From Bacillus dicomae (GTDB taxonomy: Bacteria > Bacillota > Bacilli > Bacillales > Bacillaceae_G): a DNA stretch of 64,000 nt. Each line of letters starts with the position of its first letter. Position 1 is the first letter of the stretch. Where the stretch lies: NCBI RefSeq assembly GCF_006494425.1, contig NZ_VHIV01000001.1:496001-560000 (forward strand), written 5' to 3'. Positions 1 to 9,249 of the stretch are shown here, one piece after another. Position numbers and translations under genes: made by a program. The notes under the pieces were generated by a model, which was not told where the DNA came from, searched no databases, and was given only the letters and a program-made list of their open reading frames with translations.

Positions 1-236
1 TGATTAATAATTGGTTATTAAACTACGTAAATGCAACAACAATTTCGATGAGTATTTTAGGGGAACCAGTTGGAGCATCTATACTAGCGTTCTTCTTACT
101 TGGGGAAAGATTAAATGTAATGCAAATGATCGGTAGCATGCTCGTATTGTTTGGTGTATCTGTTTTCTTATTACAGCAACAAAAACGAACAGCAAAAGAT
201 GTGGTAAACGAACCAGTATATACGCAGGAATTATAA
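1..236 (+). CDS. EamA/DMT-family transporter, C-terminal part (partial)
   Basis: The reading frame is open from the left edge of the window and ends at 236, so only about the last 78 codons are present. They show two hydrophobic segments separated by the short charged turn GERLN, and the stretch SILGEPVGAS, which is the typical last hairpin of the ten-helix drug/metabolite transporter (EamA) fold, followed by a short charged cytoplasmic tail. The substrate cannot be read from this fragment. A terminator follows 12 bases after the stop, so it ends its transcript. Confidence 0.8.
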   Translation, partial: INNWLLNYVNATTISMSILGEPVGASILAFFLLGERLNVMQMIGSMLVLFGVSVFLLQQQKRTAKDVVNEPVYTQEL

Positions 237-247
237 TAGTAGAGGAG

Positions 248-277
248 AAAAGAGAAGTTGTAATGCTTCTCTTTTTG
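248..277 (+). terminator. Rho-independent terminator after the EamA gene
   Basis: AAAAGAGAAG pairs with CTTCTCTTTT around an 8-base loop and runs into T residues. An ATG inside the loop (263) is in frame with the next gene but is most unlikely to be its start. Confidence 0.8.
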
Positions 278-313
278 TTTTATAGAAATACGGGCGTAGG
301 AGGGGGGAGTGAA

Positions 314-709
314 ATGGAATTTCCATCAAAAAAAGATGTATGGTTATATCCGATTTTTTTCGTTGTCATTGGAGCGTGTTTTGCTCCTATATTTGCAGGG
401 AGAGAATATTTTCTTTTATTTTTTACAATTCCGTTAGCCATAGTATTTATTTGGAGTTGGTTTTCAACAAAATATATTGTCGGAGAAGAAACAATTACTA
501 TTAGATCAAGTTTCGTTAAAAAGCGCATATTTATACGAGATATAAAACAAATTTCAAATACGAAAAATCCAATAGCAGCCTATGCATTGTCATTTGATCG
601 ACTTGAAATTGTTTACGGCACACATCAAACAGAAATTATTTCTCCTAAAGATAAAGAGCAATTTATCAATCTTGTTAAAAGTAAAAATCCACACATTGAA
701 ATAAAGTAA
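314..709 (+). CDS. Small membrane protein with bacterial PH domain (YyaB-like)
   Basis: 131 codons. The ATG at 314 follows AGGAGGGGGG at a good distance; a longer version from 263 would start inside a terminator loop and is rejected. Residues about 9-55 contain two hydrophobic helices (around VWLYPIFFVVIGACF and FLLFFTIPLAIVFIWSW). They are followed by a beta-rich part with YIVGEETITI, the I-R-D-I-K-Q-I strand and a final amphipathic helix ending in LVKSKNP. This order is that of the short YyaB/SunI-type PH-domain family (bPH_6). Family members are mostly uncharacterised; one relative (SunI) gives bacteriocin immunity, but nothing here indicates that role. Monocistronic. Confidence 0.7.
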   Translation: MEFPSKKDVWLYPIFFVVIGACFAPIFAGREYFLLFFTIPLAIVFIWSWFSTKYIVGEETITIRSSFVKKRIFIRDIKQISNTKNPIAAYALSFDRLEIVYGTHQTEIISPKDKEQFINLVKSKNPHIEIK

Positions 710-737
710 AAGAGTGGCTTTATAGCCACTCTTTTAC
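706..737. terminator. Bidirectional terminator
   Basis: A perfect 14-base stem with a 4-base loop overlaps the stop codons of both converging genes (709 on plus, 734 on minus). A and T tracts on either side allow it to work in both directions. Confidence 0.85.
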
Positions 738-1132
738 TTTGGGTTTGTCATATAAGGTTGTACATGAATGACGCATAGGTCACGAAATTTTCCCTCAGCA
801 GTTGTAACAATTACGACTGCCCTACCTGCACTTTTTCCAGTAATCGTTACCGTATCACCTTTTGGATACAGTGTGATAACATCAGCATTCATATTTGTCC
901 AAATAAGTTCTTTATTCGTTGCTTGTACTGGCAAAACAGTAGCGGATAACTCAGTGCTTTGTCCCGTTCGTACTTTTAACTTGTTTTTTTCCATATGAAC
1001 ACCGATGACTGAAATAACAGAAGGAGCAATTGAAATTTTAGGTGGATTAGGTTGTATGTTCAAACAAGACGCAGAAGTATTGGTGATAGGTGAAAATTTT
1101 CGTGTTTGTTGTTGCTGGAAAGCTGCTAACAT
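734..1132 (-). CDS. Small protein with bacterial Ig-like (BIg2) domain
   Basis: 132 codons, ATG at 1132 behind AAAGGGGA. The N-terminal third has no secretion signal and no membrane segment. It is Gln/Ser/Pro rich and contains a single Cys in [12 protein letters not shown]. From about residue 55 the sequence follows the BIg2 pattern: an [17 protein letters not shown] opening, then a central W ([13 protein letters not shown]) and the closing [13 protein letters not shown]. Such domains usually sit in surface proteins. The lack of a signal peptide would fit a spore-layer protein made in the mother cell, but that is inference. Function unknown. Confidence 0.65.
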   Translation of the reverse strand: MLAAFQQQQTRKFSPITNTSASCLNIQPNPPKISIAPSVISVIGVHMEKNKLKVRTGQSTELSATVLPVQATNKELIWTNMNADVITLYPKGDTVTITGKSAGRAVVIVTTAEGKFRDLCVIHVQPYMTNPK

Positions 1133-1258
1133 GTTGGAGTCCCCTTTCTGTATAAGTGCTGATAGTACTACTATAAAGGAATAGTGTTACGTTTAATTTA
1201 ACGAAACATAAAGAAATTGTTAAATTCGAGCAGAAGATTGTCGAACTTTGATAAAAAG

Positions 1259-1293
1259 AAAACTCTGCTGATACGATAACAGCAGAGTTTTTC
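1259..1293 (-). terminator. Terminator of putP
   Basis: AAAACTCTGCTG and CAGCAGAGTTTT form a 12-base stem just beyond the putP stop, with a T tract on the minus strand. Confidence 0.8.
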
Positions 1294-1295
1294 CT

Positions 1296-2774
1296 TTATA
1301 GATTATGACTATGTTGTTTTTCGAAATTCTCAAATTGCTCTTCAACTTCTTTTGAAGGTTGTGTTAGTAAACTAACAATTACGATGGCTAGTAAACTAAT
1401 GGCGAAACCTGGAATCATTTCGTATAAGAAATCTTTTAAGAATTTGAATTGAGTCCATATAATAACAGTAGCGGCACCAGAAATCATACCAGCAAGTGCG
1501 CCCCACTTCGTCATGCGTTTCCAATATAAGCTTAATAAAATAGCAGGTCCGAATGAAGAACCAAATCCAGCCCAAGCGTACCCGACAAGAGCTAAAATCG
1601 TATCATTTTGTTTAAACGCTAATGCGCACCCAACTAATGCAATAACAAGTACAGCCATACGACCGATAAATACAAGCTCTTTATCAGAAGCAGAACGTTT
1701 AAAGAATGTACGATATAAATCTTCTGTTATAGCACTAGAAGTAACGAGTAATTGAGATGAAATTGTACTCATAATAGCTGCTAAAATAGCTGCTAATAAA
1801 AATCCAGTAATAAGTGGATGGAATAAAATTTTTCCTAGTTCAAGGAAAATTGTTTCTGGGTTAGATAATGTTAACTCTTGTTGTGAGTAGTAAGCAATAC
1901 CGATAAGACCAGTAAACATAGCTCCGACAACAGAGAAAATCATCCAGCTCATACCAATTCTTCGTGCGCTTTTAATTTCTTTTACAGAAGAAATTGCCAT
2001 AAAGCGTACAATAATATGAGGTTGTCCAACATAACCAAGGCCCCATGCGAATAAAGAAATAATCCCTAAAGTAGAAGCGCCTTTAAAAATATCTAAACGT
2101 GTTGGATCTACAGAACGAATTGTATCAAATGCAGGTCCAAGTCCGTTCGAATTCATAATTGTTACGATAGGAACAAGAATAAGAGCAATTACCATAATGA
2201 TTCCTTGCACGAAGTCTGTCCAACTTACTGCTAAGAAGCCACCAAATAATGTGTAAGCGACAACAACGCCCGCAACAATGAATAATCCAACATGATAGTT
2301 CATGCCAAATGAATTTTCAAATAATACAGCGCCTGAAACTAATCCTGAAGCTACATAGAAAGTAAAGAAAATCATAATAACAAGTCCGGATACTAAGCGT
2401 AGCATGTGAGATTTGTCGTGGAAACGGTGTTCCAAAAATTCTGGGATAGTAATAGAGTTGTTTGCAATTTCAGAGTAGGTACGTAAGCGAGGAGCGACAT
2501 ATAGCCAGTTTGCGTATGCGCCTAGTGTTAGGCCGATCGCAATCCAACTACTACTTAATCCAACGCTAAACATTGCACCGGGTAAGCCCATTAAAAGCCA
2601 ACCACTCATATCGGATGCTCCAGCACTTAATGCTGTTACTGCGGGGCCTAGTGTACGCCCGCCAAGCATATAATCTGTTAAGTTGGATGTTCGTTTATAG
2701 GCGAAATAGCCAATTACTAACATCCCGAGCATGTAAATAGAGATAGAAGTTAAAGTTAACATCTGCGTACTCAT
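1296..2774 (-). CDS. putP: Sodium/proline symporter
   Basis: 492 codons, ATG at 2774 behind AAGGAAGGGGAA. It is a sodium:solute symporter (SSS family) of normal length with about 13 hydrophobic segments. The opening YMLGGRTLGPAVTALSAGASDMSGWL is the PutP/OpuE signature around the first two helices, and SWTDFVQGIIM and GLGYVGQPHIIVRFMA are further family landmarks. It brings proline in with sodium, as nitrogen or carbon source or as osmoprotectant. No putA/rocA-type degradation genes are adjacent. Two CodY-like boxes and one cre-like site lie about 65-105 bases upstream, so nutritional control is likely. The family assignment is firm; whether the physiological role is PutP-like or OpuE-like is not decided by sequence. 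Confidence 0.9.
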   Translation of the reverse strand: MSTQMLTLTSISIYMLGMLVIGYFAYKRTSNLTDYMLGGRTLGPAVTALSAGASDMSGWLLMGLPGAMFSVGLSSSWIAIGLTLGAYANWLYVAPRLRTYSEIANNSITIPEFLEHRFHDKSHMLRLVSGLVIMIFFTFYVASGLVSGAVLFENSFGMNYHVGLFIVAGVVVAYTLFGGFLAVSWTDFVQGIIMVIALILVPIVTIMNSNGLGPAFDTIRSVDPTRLDIFKGASTLGIISLFAWGLGYVGQPHIIVRFMAISSVKEIKSARRIGMSWMIFSVVGAMFTGLIGIAYYSQQELTLSNPETIFLELGKILFHPLITGFLLAAILAAIMSTISSQLLVTSSAITEDLYRTFFKRSASDKELVFIGRMAVLVIALVGCALAFKQNDTILALVGYAWAGFGSSFGPAILLSLYWKRMTKWGALAGMISGAATVIIWTQFKFLKDFLYEMIPGFAISLLAIVIVSLLTQPSKEVEEQFENFEKQHSHNL

Positions 2775-2835
2775 GTAGTTCCCCTTCCTTTTGTCATGTC
2801 TTTTGATGCGTTATGCATATTTATAATCTATCATG

Positions 2836-2880
2836 ATTATTCTGAAAAATCCATACAGAAATATGAATTTTCAGAAATGT
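2836..2880. promoter_or_regulatory. Two CodY-like boxes upstream of putP
   Basis: Compared with the CodY consensus AATTTTCWGAAAATT, 2866-2880 (AATTTTCAGAAATGT) matches 13 of 15 and 2836-2850 (ATTATTCTGAAAAAT) matches 12 of 15. The pair also forms a 9-base inverted repeat (2840-2848 with 2868-2876). CodY binding is inferred from consensus only. Confidence 0.5.
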
Positions 2881-2892
2881 AAGCGTTTTTTG
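2877..2892 (+). promoter_or_regulatory. Possible cre (CcpA) site upstream of putP
   Basis: ATGTAAGCGTTTTTTG fits the cre pattern WTGWAARCGYWWWCWW except at the conserved C of the right half. It adjoins the second CodY-like box. Confidence 0.35.
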
Positions 2893-2986
2893 ATGTCATT
2901 TTACTTTTTTAATATATAATATTCATACAAAAAACCTTATTTTTAATAGAGTATTTATTATATTTACATAAAAAGAGGTTGTTTTG

Positions 2987-3001
2987 TCAATATAATATTG
3001 A
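2987..3001. repeat. Perfect palindrome before the trp promoter
   Basis: TCAATATAATATTGA is a 15-base dyad (7-base arms) ending 33 bases before the trp -35 box. Its half-site also occurs upstream of calY and inhA. Function unknown. Confidence 0.4.
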
Positions 3002-3033
3002 AAGGAGAGAAAAATAAAATTTTTTAAAAAGTA

Positions 3034-3063
3034 TTGACTTGTGAAAAAAGTTAGGTCTATAAT
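3034..3063 (+). promoter_or_regulatory. Promoter of the trp operon
   Basis: TTGACT (3034-3039), 18 bases, TATAAT (3058-3063). This vegetative SigA-type promoter lies directly before the first T-box leader. No comparable promoter is seen between the two leaders. Confidence 0.8.
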
Positions 3064-3075
3064 GAGTGCAACTTA

Positions 3076-3341
3076 AAAAAATGCAAGCGTTGATGAAGAA
3101 GAGTACACATGATGAACATGTCAGAGAGCTGATGGTTGGTGCGAATCAGTATGGAATTGATGTGGAATGGGCTTCGGAGCTTCCAAACCGAAACGAAAGA
3201 AGTAGGCTTTGGCGACATGATCTCATCGATACAAGAGACACGTATTGTTTTTGATACGGTAAAGTGCGTTACATTCGTAACGAATTAAGGTGGCACCACG
3301 GGAGTACCCGTCCTTTCTATAGGATGAGTACTCCCTTTTTG
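3076..3341 (+). promoter_or_regulatory. T-box riboswitch 1 (tRNA-Trp) of the trp operon
   Basis: Stem I carries the loop-E pair AGTA (3102-3105) and GAA, followed by specifier TGG at 3168-3170 (in GAATGGGCTT), which reads tryptophan. The T-box AAGGTGGCACCACG is at 3287-3300. Its TGGC bulge is complementary to a GCCA tRNA end. The competing terminator pairs GGGAGTAC (3300-3307) with GTACTCCC (3328-3335) before a T run. Uncharged tRNA-Trp is expected to favour the antiterminator. A chance 62-codon ORF across it is not a gene. Confidence 0.92.
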
Positions 3342-3374
3342 TGTATAAAAAATTAAATAAATGAAATCGTTTAA

Positions 3375-3634
3375 GTAAGAAGAGTACGTATATTGGAGAC
3401 GTTACAGAGAGCCGGGAATAGGTGGGAGCCCGGTGCGGTGCCATATGCGGAATGGGCTTACGAGAGGTATGCTGAACAATTATTTTCAGTAGGCAACCCG
3501 GGTTCCGCCGTTACAAGGATAAGGTATATATTTTGTACCTGAATAAAGCGGGATGCTTTTGCGTCCAACATGAGGTGGTACCACGGTAAATTTATCGTCC
3601 TCTACATATTTTCGATATGTAGAGGACTTTTTTA
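3375..3634 (+). promoter_or_regulatory. T-box riboswitch 2 (tRNA-Trp) of the trp operon
   Basis: This is a second complete leader. AGAAGAGTA opens stem I, and the specifier TGG is at 3453-3455, again inside GAATGGGCTT. The T-box AGGTGGTACCACGG lies at 3573-3586, and a 13-base terminator stem (3597-3609 with 3615-3627) ends in a T run. The tRNA-end bulge reads TGGT here instead of TGGC. Transcription must pass both leaders to reach trpE. Confidence 0.92.
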
Positions 3635-3660
3635 TTTTTCAGGATGAGGTGAAGGACATG

Positions 3661-5076
3661 ATGACGAAAGAAGAATTTATGAAACGAAAAAGGGAAGAAA
3701 AAACATTTTTAGTAACCGCTGAAGAAGAAGGAGATAGCATTACGCCAATTTCTTTATATAGACGTATGAAAGGTAAGAAGAAATTTTTATTAGAAAGCTC
3801 CCAGCTTCATCAAGATAAAGGACGTTATTCTTACTTAGGATGTAACCCATATGGTGAAGTGAAAAGTATTGGTACGGAAGTAGAACGAACGATTTACGGA
3901 CGGTCAGAAAAGTTGCAAAGTAACGTACTTCAAGTGTTAGAAGAAGTGATCGCGTCAGCTCAAGTAGATAGTCCATTTCCATTTTGCGGAGGAGCAGTTG
4001 GTTATATTGGCTATGACGTCATTCGGCAATATGAAAACATTGGAGCAGATTTACACGATCCATTGAATATTCCAGAAGTACACCTTTTACTATATCGTGA
4101 GTTTATCGTTTACGATCATTTACGCCAAAAGTTGTCGTTTGTATATGTATGTAGGGAAGATGATTCAGCAGATTATGAAGAAGTATATGAAAGGTTGCAA
4201 ATATACAAAGAGGAAGTGCTACAGGGAGAAGAAGCGGGAGTAACTGAAATAGGATCAGCATTATCATTCACTTCTTCTATAACGGAAAAAGAATTTTGCG
4301 CGATGGTAGAAACGGCGAAAGAACACATTCGAGCAGGGGACATATTTCAAGTTGTATTATCTCAGCGTTTGCAAAGTGAATGTATTGGAGATCCATTCGC
4401 GTTATATCGAAAACTTCGAATTGCCAATCCATCACCATATATGTTCTATATCGATTTTCAAGATTATGTTGTACTCGGTTCTTCGCCGGAAAGTTTACTA
4501 TCAGTAAGGGAGGATAAAGTGATGACGAATCCAATTGCTGGTACGAGACCAAGAGGGAAAACGAAGAGGGAAGATGAGGAAATCGCAAAAGAACTATTAG
4601 GCAATGAGAAAGAGCGAGCAGAGCATATGATGCTTGTCGATCTTGGACGAAACGATATAGGTAGAGTGAGTGAAATTGGCTCAGTCACGATAGATAAATA
4701 TATGAAAGTAGAAAAATACTCGCACGTTATGCACATTGTATCTGAAGTTTACGGAACATTGCGAAAACGAATGAGTGGATTTGATGCATTGGCGTATTGC
4801 TTACCAGCGGGGACAGTATCAGGTGCTCCGAAAATTAGGGCAATGGAAATTATAAATGAGCTAGAGAATGAAAAAAGAAATGTATACGCCGGTGCAGTAG
4901 GATATATTTCATTCTCAGGAAACCTTGATATGGCGCTAGCAATTCGAACGATGGTTGTGAAAGATGAGAAAGCGTACGTTCAGGCAGGAGCGGGTATCGT
5001 CTACGATTCAGATCCAGTTGCTGAATATGAAGAAACGTTAAATAAAGCGAGAGCGCTTTTGGAGGTAATGAAATGA
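3661..5076 (+). CDS. trpE: Anthranilate synthase component I
   Basis: It makes anthranilate from chorismate, using ammonia delivered by TrpG. 471 codons from the ATG at 3661, which has AGGTGA seven bases upstream; an ATG at 3658 and a GTG at 3649 are in frame but too close to that site. The feedback motif LLES (residues 43-46) indicates inhibition by tryptophan. The chorismate-binding half carries GSSPESLL, NPIAGTRPRG and the terminal GTVSGAPKIRAMEI block, so it is a complete enzyme of usual length. It is the first gene of the operon behind the tandem T-boxes and overlaps trpG by 4 bases. Confidence 0.95.
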   Translation: MTKEEFMKRKREEKTFLVTAEEEGDSITPISLYRRMKGKKKFLLESSQLHQDKGRYSYLGCNPYGEVKSIGTEVERTIYGRSEKLQSNVLQVLEEVIASAQVDSPFPFCGGAVGYIGYDVIRQYENIGADLHDPLNIPEVHLLLYREFIVYDHLRQKLSFVYVCREDDSADYEEVYERLQIYKEEVLQGEEAGVTEIGSALSFTSSITEKEFCAMVETAKEHIRAGDIFQVVLSQRLQSECIGDPFALYRKLRIANPSPYMFYIDFQDYVVLGSSPESLLSVREDKVMTNPIAGTRPRGKTKREDEEIAKELLGNEKERAEHMMLVDLGRNDIGRVSEIGSVTIDKYMKVEKYSHVMHIVSEVYGTLRKRMSGFDALAYCLPAGTVSGAPKIRAMEIINELENEKRNVYAGAVGYISFSGNLDMALAIRTMVVKDEKAYVQAGAGIVYDSDPVAEYEETLNKARALLEVMK

Positions 5077-5660
5077 TTGTACTGATTGATAATTACGATT
5101 CATTCACATATAACTTGTATCAACTGTTAGGTGAATACGAAGAAGATATTGTTGTCGTAAGAAATGATCAAATAACGATAGAACAATTAGAAGAGATGAA
5201 GCCGAAAGGAATTGTACTTTCACCAGGACCAGGAAAACCAGAGGATGCTGGCATTTGTATTGAAGTGATTCGTCATTTTTATAAGAACGTTCCCATATTA
5301 GGGATTTGTCTTGGCCACCAAGCGATCATAGCTGCATTTGGAGGAGACATTGTTAGAGCAGAACGTATTAAACACGGAAAAACATCGCGTGTGAAACATA
5401 ACGGAACGTCAATCTTTTCATACGCTACACAGCCGCTAACGGCAATGCGCTATCATTCCCTTGTTGCAGAGCAAACGAGCTTGCCAGAGTGTTTTGACAT
5501 ATTAGCGACAGCGATGGACGACGGAGAAATAATGGCAGTCCGTCACAATTATTATCCGCTCTTCGGATTACAGTTTCATCCGGAATCAATCGCAACAGAA
5601 GAAGGCGGAAAGTTAATACGTGCCTTTTTAACAGAAGTAAAAGAGGAGGAAAGAGTATGA
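5073..5660 (+). CDS. trpG: Anthranilate synthase component II (glutamine amidotransferase)
   Basis: 195 codons. A class I glutamine amidotransferase that feeds ammonia to TrpE. The triad is visible: Cys79 in GICLGHQ, and His169 and Glu171 in FHPES. ATG start overlaps the trpE stop (ATGA), and its own stop overlaps trpD in the same way, so translation is coupled. In B. subtilis this subunit is shared with folate synthesis and lies outside the trp operon; here it is within it. A dual PabA role is possible but cannot be told from the sequence. Confidence 0.93.
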   Translation: MIVLIDNYDSFTYNLYQLLGEYEEDIVVVRNDQITIEQLEEMKPKGIVLSPGPGKPEDAGICIEVIRHFYKNVPILGICLGHQAIIAAFGGDIVRAERIKHGKTSRVKHNGTSIFSYATQPLTAMRYHSLVAEQTSLPECFDILATAMDDGEIMAVRHNYYPLFGLQFHPESIATEEGGKLIRAFLTEVKEEERV

Positions 5661-6682
5661 ATAACTATCTTCGTAAATTAGTGGAGGGCAAACATTTAAC
5701 AGAAGAGGAAATGTATAAAGCAGGACTACTTTTATTAAGTGAAAACATATTAGAAAGTGAAATTGCAGCTTTCTTAGTCTTACTGAAAGCGAAAGGTGAA
5801 ACTGCAGAAGAAATATACGGTCTCGTTCGAGCTCTTCGCGAAAAGGCATTGCCGTTTTCGAACCATATACAAGGAGCAATGGACAATTGCGGGACGGGTG
5901 GTGACGGTGCACAGACGTTTAATATAAGCACAACATCGGCATTTGTACTTGCAGGAGCTGGCGTAAAAGTTGCAAAACATGGTAATCGTGCTGTTTCTAG
6001 TAAAACAGGAAGTGCAGATTTATTAGAAGAACTCGGTGTAAATATTAGCAGTACGCCAAGCGAAATTGATTATTTACTAGAGCATGTCGGAATCGCATTT
6101 TTATTCGCACCAGCGATGCATCCAGCATTAAAGCGCATTATGAAAATAAGAAAAGAATTGAACGTGCCGACAATCTTTAATTTAATTGGCCCTTTAACAA
6201 ATCCGGTGAATTTAGAAACACAATTTGTCGGTATTTATAAACGAGATATGTTATTACCAGTTGCGCAAGTGTTACAAAAGCTAGGGAGAAAACAAGCGCT
6301 TGTCGTAAACGGAAGTGGATTTTTAGATGAAGCATCATTGCAAGGAGAGAATCATGTTGTCATTTTAAAAAATAATGAAATAGTAGAAACGAGTATTGAA
6401 CCTGAGAAATATGGTTTCTCAATAGTGAAAAACGAAGAAATAAAAGGCGGGAATTCGAAAGAAAATGCAAAGATTACGCTTGGAGTATTAAGCGGAGAAA
6501 AGAGTGTGTACCGCGATACTGTTTTATTAAATGCAGGTCTAGCTCTTTTCGCAAATGGAACAGCAGAAACGGTTGAAGAAGGAATTAAACTTGCAGCACA
6601 TAGCATTGACTCTGGAAAAGCATTAGCGAAACTAAACTTATTAATTGCAGCAAGCAACGAAAAATTAGAAAGGGTGAATTAA
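5657..6682 (+). CDS. trpD: Anthranilate phosphoribosyltransferase
   Basis: 341 codons, ATG at 5657 overlapping the trpG stop and preceded by GAGGAAAGAG. It joins anthranilate to PRPP. The PRPP-binding signature CGTGGDG (GTGGDG at residues 79-84) and KHGNRAVSS (107-115) are intact, as is the [10 protein letters not shown] segment. Length is normal for the family. It is followed after one base by trpC. Confidence 0.95.
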   Translation: MNNYLRKLVEGKHLTEEEMYKAGLLLLSENILESEIAAFLVLLKAKGETAEEIYGLVRALREKALPFSNHIQGAMDNCGTGGDGAQTFNISTTSAFVLAGAGVKVAKHGNRAVSSKTGSADLLEELGVNISSTPSEIDYLLEHVGIAFLFAPAMHPALKRIMKIRKELNVPTIFNLIGPLTNPVNLETQFVGIYKRDMLLPVAQVLQKLGRKQALVVNGSGFLDEASLQGENHVVILKNNEIVETSIEPEKYGFSIVKNEEIKGGNSKENAKITLGVLSGEKSVYRDTVLLNAGLALFANGTAETVEEGIKLAAHSIDSGKALAKLNLLIAASNEKLERVN

Positions 6683-6683
6683 A

Positions 6684-7445
6684 GTGGGGACGATTTTAGA
6701 CAAAATTGTAGAGCAGAAGAAAAAGGAAGTAGCGGCATTATATGAAACATACACACCATTAAATGAAAGTAGAAAGACATATTCACTTGTAGAAGCGTTA
6801 CAGCAGTTTACTGTCATTGCAGAAGTAAAGCGAGCATCACCATCAAAAGGAGATATTAATTTACACGTTGATGTACGAAAACAAGTAAAAACATATGAAG
6901 ATTGCGGCGCAGGAGCAGTTTCGGTTTTAACAGACGGACAATTTTTTAAAGGATCTTTTCATGATTTACAAACGGCAAGAGAAGAAAGTAACATTCCGCT
7001 TTTATGTAAAGATTTCATAATCGATAAGATTCAAATTGATAGGGCATATGAAGCAGGTGCAGATATTATTTTACTAATCGTAGCAGCGTTAACGAAAGAG
7101 AAGTTAAAAGAGCTGTATAGCTACGTATTAGAAAAAGGATTAGAAGCAATTGTTGAAGTTCATGATGAGCAGGAATTAGACATTGCGATCCAATTAAATC
7201 CGCACGTTATCGGTATTAACAACCGTAATTTAAAAACATTTGAAGTCGATTTAGACCAAACAGAAAAGCTTGGAAAACGATTAAATGTGGAGAAATTACT
7301 TTGGATTAGCGAGAGCGGGATTCATTCAAAAGAAGATATTATTCGGGTCAAACGAGCTGGAGCAAAAGGTGTATTAGTTGGAGAGGCACTTATGACATCA
7401 TCTTCTATTAATAGCTTTTTTGAAGATTGTAAGGTGAATATATGA
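6684..7445 (+). CDS. trpC: Indole-3-glycerol phosphate synthase
   Basis: 253 codons with a GTG start at 6684 behind AGGGTG. A TIM-barrel enzyme that closes the indole ring. The [10 protein letters not shown] block at 47-56 carries the first catalytic Glu/Lys pair, LLCKDFIID the second Lys, and [12 protein letters not shown] and ISESGI mark the later phosphate-binding loops. It is a stand-alone TrpC, not fused to TrpF as in enterics. Overlaps trpF by 4 bases. Confidence 0.95.
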   Translation: MGTILDKIVEQKKKEVAALYETYTPLNESRKTYSLVEALQQFTVIAEVKRASPSKGDINLHVDVRKQVKTYEDCGAGAVSVLTDGQFFKGSFHDLQTAREESNIPLLCKDFIIDKIQIDRAYEAGADIILLIVAALTKEKLKELYSYVLEKGLEAIVEVHDEQELDIAIQLNPHVIGINNRNLKTFEVDLDQTEKLGKRLNVEKLLWISESGIHSKEDIIRVKRAGAKGVLVGEALMTSSSINSFFEDCKVNI

Positions 7446-8056
7446 AAGTGAAAATTTGCGGCATCACTGATATGGAAACAGCAAAATGTGCTTGCAAATA
7501 CGGAGCAGATGCAATCGGATTTGTTTTTGCTGAAAGTAGGCGGAAAATTACTCCGAGGCTAGCGAAAGAAATTATTGGAGAGCTTCCAGAACACGTGTTA
7601 AAGGTCGGTGTTTTCGTAAATGAATCAGTAGCAGTGATCCAGAAAATTGCAGATGAGTGCCGGTTAACACATGTACAACTACATGGGGATGAAGACAATT
7701 ATCAAATAAGAAGATTGAATATTCCGTCTATAAAGTCACTAGGAGTAACTTCAGAGAATGATATGAAAAACGCTCAAGGGTATGAAACGGATTATATATT
7801 ATTTGATAGCCCGAAAGAAAAGTTTCATGGAGGAAATGGAAAGACGTTTTCATGGGAACTACTTGGGCATATGCCAAAAGAATTGCGAAAGAAAACAATA
7901 TTAGCTGGTGGATTAAACGCTCTTAATATAGAAGAAGCAATTCGAACTGTTCGGCCATATATGGTCGATGTGAGCAGCGGAGTAGAGACAGAAGGAAAGA
8001 AAGATGTCGAGAAAATAAAACAATTTATTAAAAAAGTGAAGGAGTGTTCCAAATGA
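7442..8056 (+). CDS. trpF: Phosphoribosylanthranilate isomerase
   Basis: 204 codons, ATG at 7442 overlapping the trpC stop. It performs the Amadori rearrangement before TrpC. The opening [13 protein letters not shown] supplies the catalytic Cys in the usual CGI motif. [25 protein letters not shown] and VDVSSGVET are the family landmarks, with the catalytic Asp in the DS(P) strand. It ends with ATGA shared with trpB. Confidence 0.94.
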   Translation: MKVKICGITDMETAKCACKYGADAIGFVFAESRRKITPRLAKEIIGELPEHVLKVGVFVNESVAVIQKIADECRLTHVQLHGDEDNYQIRRLNIPSIKSLGVTSENDMKNAQGYETDYILFDSPKEKFHGGNGKTFSWELLGHMPKELRKKTILAGGLNALNIEEAIRTVRPYMVDVSSGVETEGKKDVEKIKQFIKKVKECSK

Positions 8057-9246
8057 ATTATGCATATCCAGATGAAAAAGGTCACTACGGTATATACGGA
8101 GGAAGATACGTTCCAGAAACGTTAATGCAATCTGTATTAGAACTAGAAGAAGCGTATAAAGAGGCAATGGAAGATGAAGAGTTTCAAAAGGAATTAAATC
8201 ATTATTTAAAAACGTATGTCGGAAGAGAAACACCGCTTTATTTTGCTGAGAATATGACGAAGTATTGCGGCGGTGCAAAGATATATTTAAAACGTGAAGA
8301 TTTGAACCATACGGGAGCTCATAAAATTAATAATACAATTGGTCAGGCACTTCTTGCGGTGCGAATGGGCAAGAAAAAAGTTGTCGCTGAAACAGGAGCA
8401 GGACAACACGGAGTTGCAACCGCTACTGTATGTGCCCTACTCGGATTAGAATGCGTCATCTTTATGGGAGAAGAAGATGTGAGACGTCAAAAATTAAATG
8501 TGTTTCGAATGGAATTACTTGGAGCGAAAGTAGAAAGTGTAGCGGCAGGTAGCGGCACGTTAAAAGATGCGGTGAACGAGGCGCTTCGTTACTGGGTTTC
8601 ACACGTGCATGATACACACTACATTATGGGATCCGTTCTTGGACCACATCCATTCCCGCAAATTGTTCGTGATTTCCAAAGTGTAATTGGGAAAGAAACG
8701 AAAAAACAATATGAAGCGTTAGAAGGGAAATTACCAGAAGCAGTCGTTGCTTGTATTGGCGGTGGTAGTAATGCGATGGGCATGTTTTATCCGTTCGTAC
8801 ACGATGAAGAAGTCGCTCTTTACGGCGTAGAAGCAGCAGGAAAAGGCGTTCATACAGAGAAGCATGCAGCGACTTTAACGAAAGGAAGCGTCGGAGTTTT
8901 ACACGGATCGATGATGTATCTTCTACAAAATGAAGAAGGACAAATTCAAGAAGCTCATTCCATTTCAGCAGGACTAGATTATCCAGGTGTTGGGCCAGAA
9001 CATAGCTTGCTAAAAGATATTGGACGCGTTTCGTATCACTCGATTACAGATGAAGAGGCGTTAGAAGCATTTCAATTATTAACGAAAAAAGAAGGGATTA
9101 TCCCAGCGTTAGAAAGTTCACATGCTGTCGCATACGCTTTAAAATTAGCGCCGCAAATGAAGAAAGATGAAGGGCTTGTCATTTGCTTATCTGGCCGCGG
9201 TGATAAAGATGTAGAGAGTATAAAACGTTATATGGAAGAGGTGTAA
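8053..9246 (+). CDS. trpB: Tryptophan synthase beta subunit
   Basis: 397 codons. The ATG at 8053 is chosen because AAGGAG lies 9 bases upstream and the ATG forms the ATGA overlap with trpF; an upstream GTG at 8044 directly touches that ribosome site. This PLP enzyme condenses indole with serine. The Schiff-base lysine is K91 in [10 protein letters not shown], the phosphate-binding GGGSNAMG starts at about residue 236, and GAGQHG is intact. It belongs to the classical TrpB1 type that pairs with the adjacent TrpA. Confidence 0.96.
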   Translation: MNYAYPDEKGHYGIYGGRYVPETLMQSVLELEEAYKEAMEDEEFQKELNHYLKTYVGRETPLYFAENMTKYCGGAKIYLKREDLNHTGAHKINNTIGQALLAVRMGKKKVVAETGAGQHGVATATVCALLGLECVIFMGEEDVRRQKLNVFRMELLGAKVESVAAGSGTLKDAVNEALRYWVSHVHDTHYIMGSVLGPHPFPQIVRDFQSVIGKETKKQYEALEGKLPEAVVACIGGGSNAMGMFYPFVHDEEVALYGVEAAGKGVHTEKHAATLTKGSVGVLHGSMMYLLQNEEGQIQEAHSISAGLDYPGVGPEHSLLKDIGRVSYHSITDEEALEAFQLLTKKEGIIPALESSHAVAYALKLAPQMKKDEGLVICLSGRGDKDVESIKRYMEEV

Positions 9247-9249
9247 AAA

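Noticed and set aside
263-313. Upstream ATG extension of the PH-domain gene
   Set aside because: It starts in the loop of the preceding terminator; the ATG at 314 has a strong ribosome site.
3066-3254. 62-codon plus-strand ORF in front of trpE, possible leader peptide
   Set aside because: It lies across T-box 1 stem I and has no ribosome site. The conserved RNA elements explain the sequence, and its single tandem-free Trp codons do not form an attenuator peptide.
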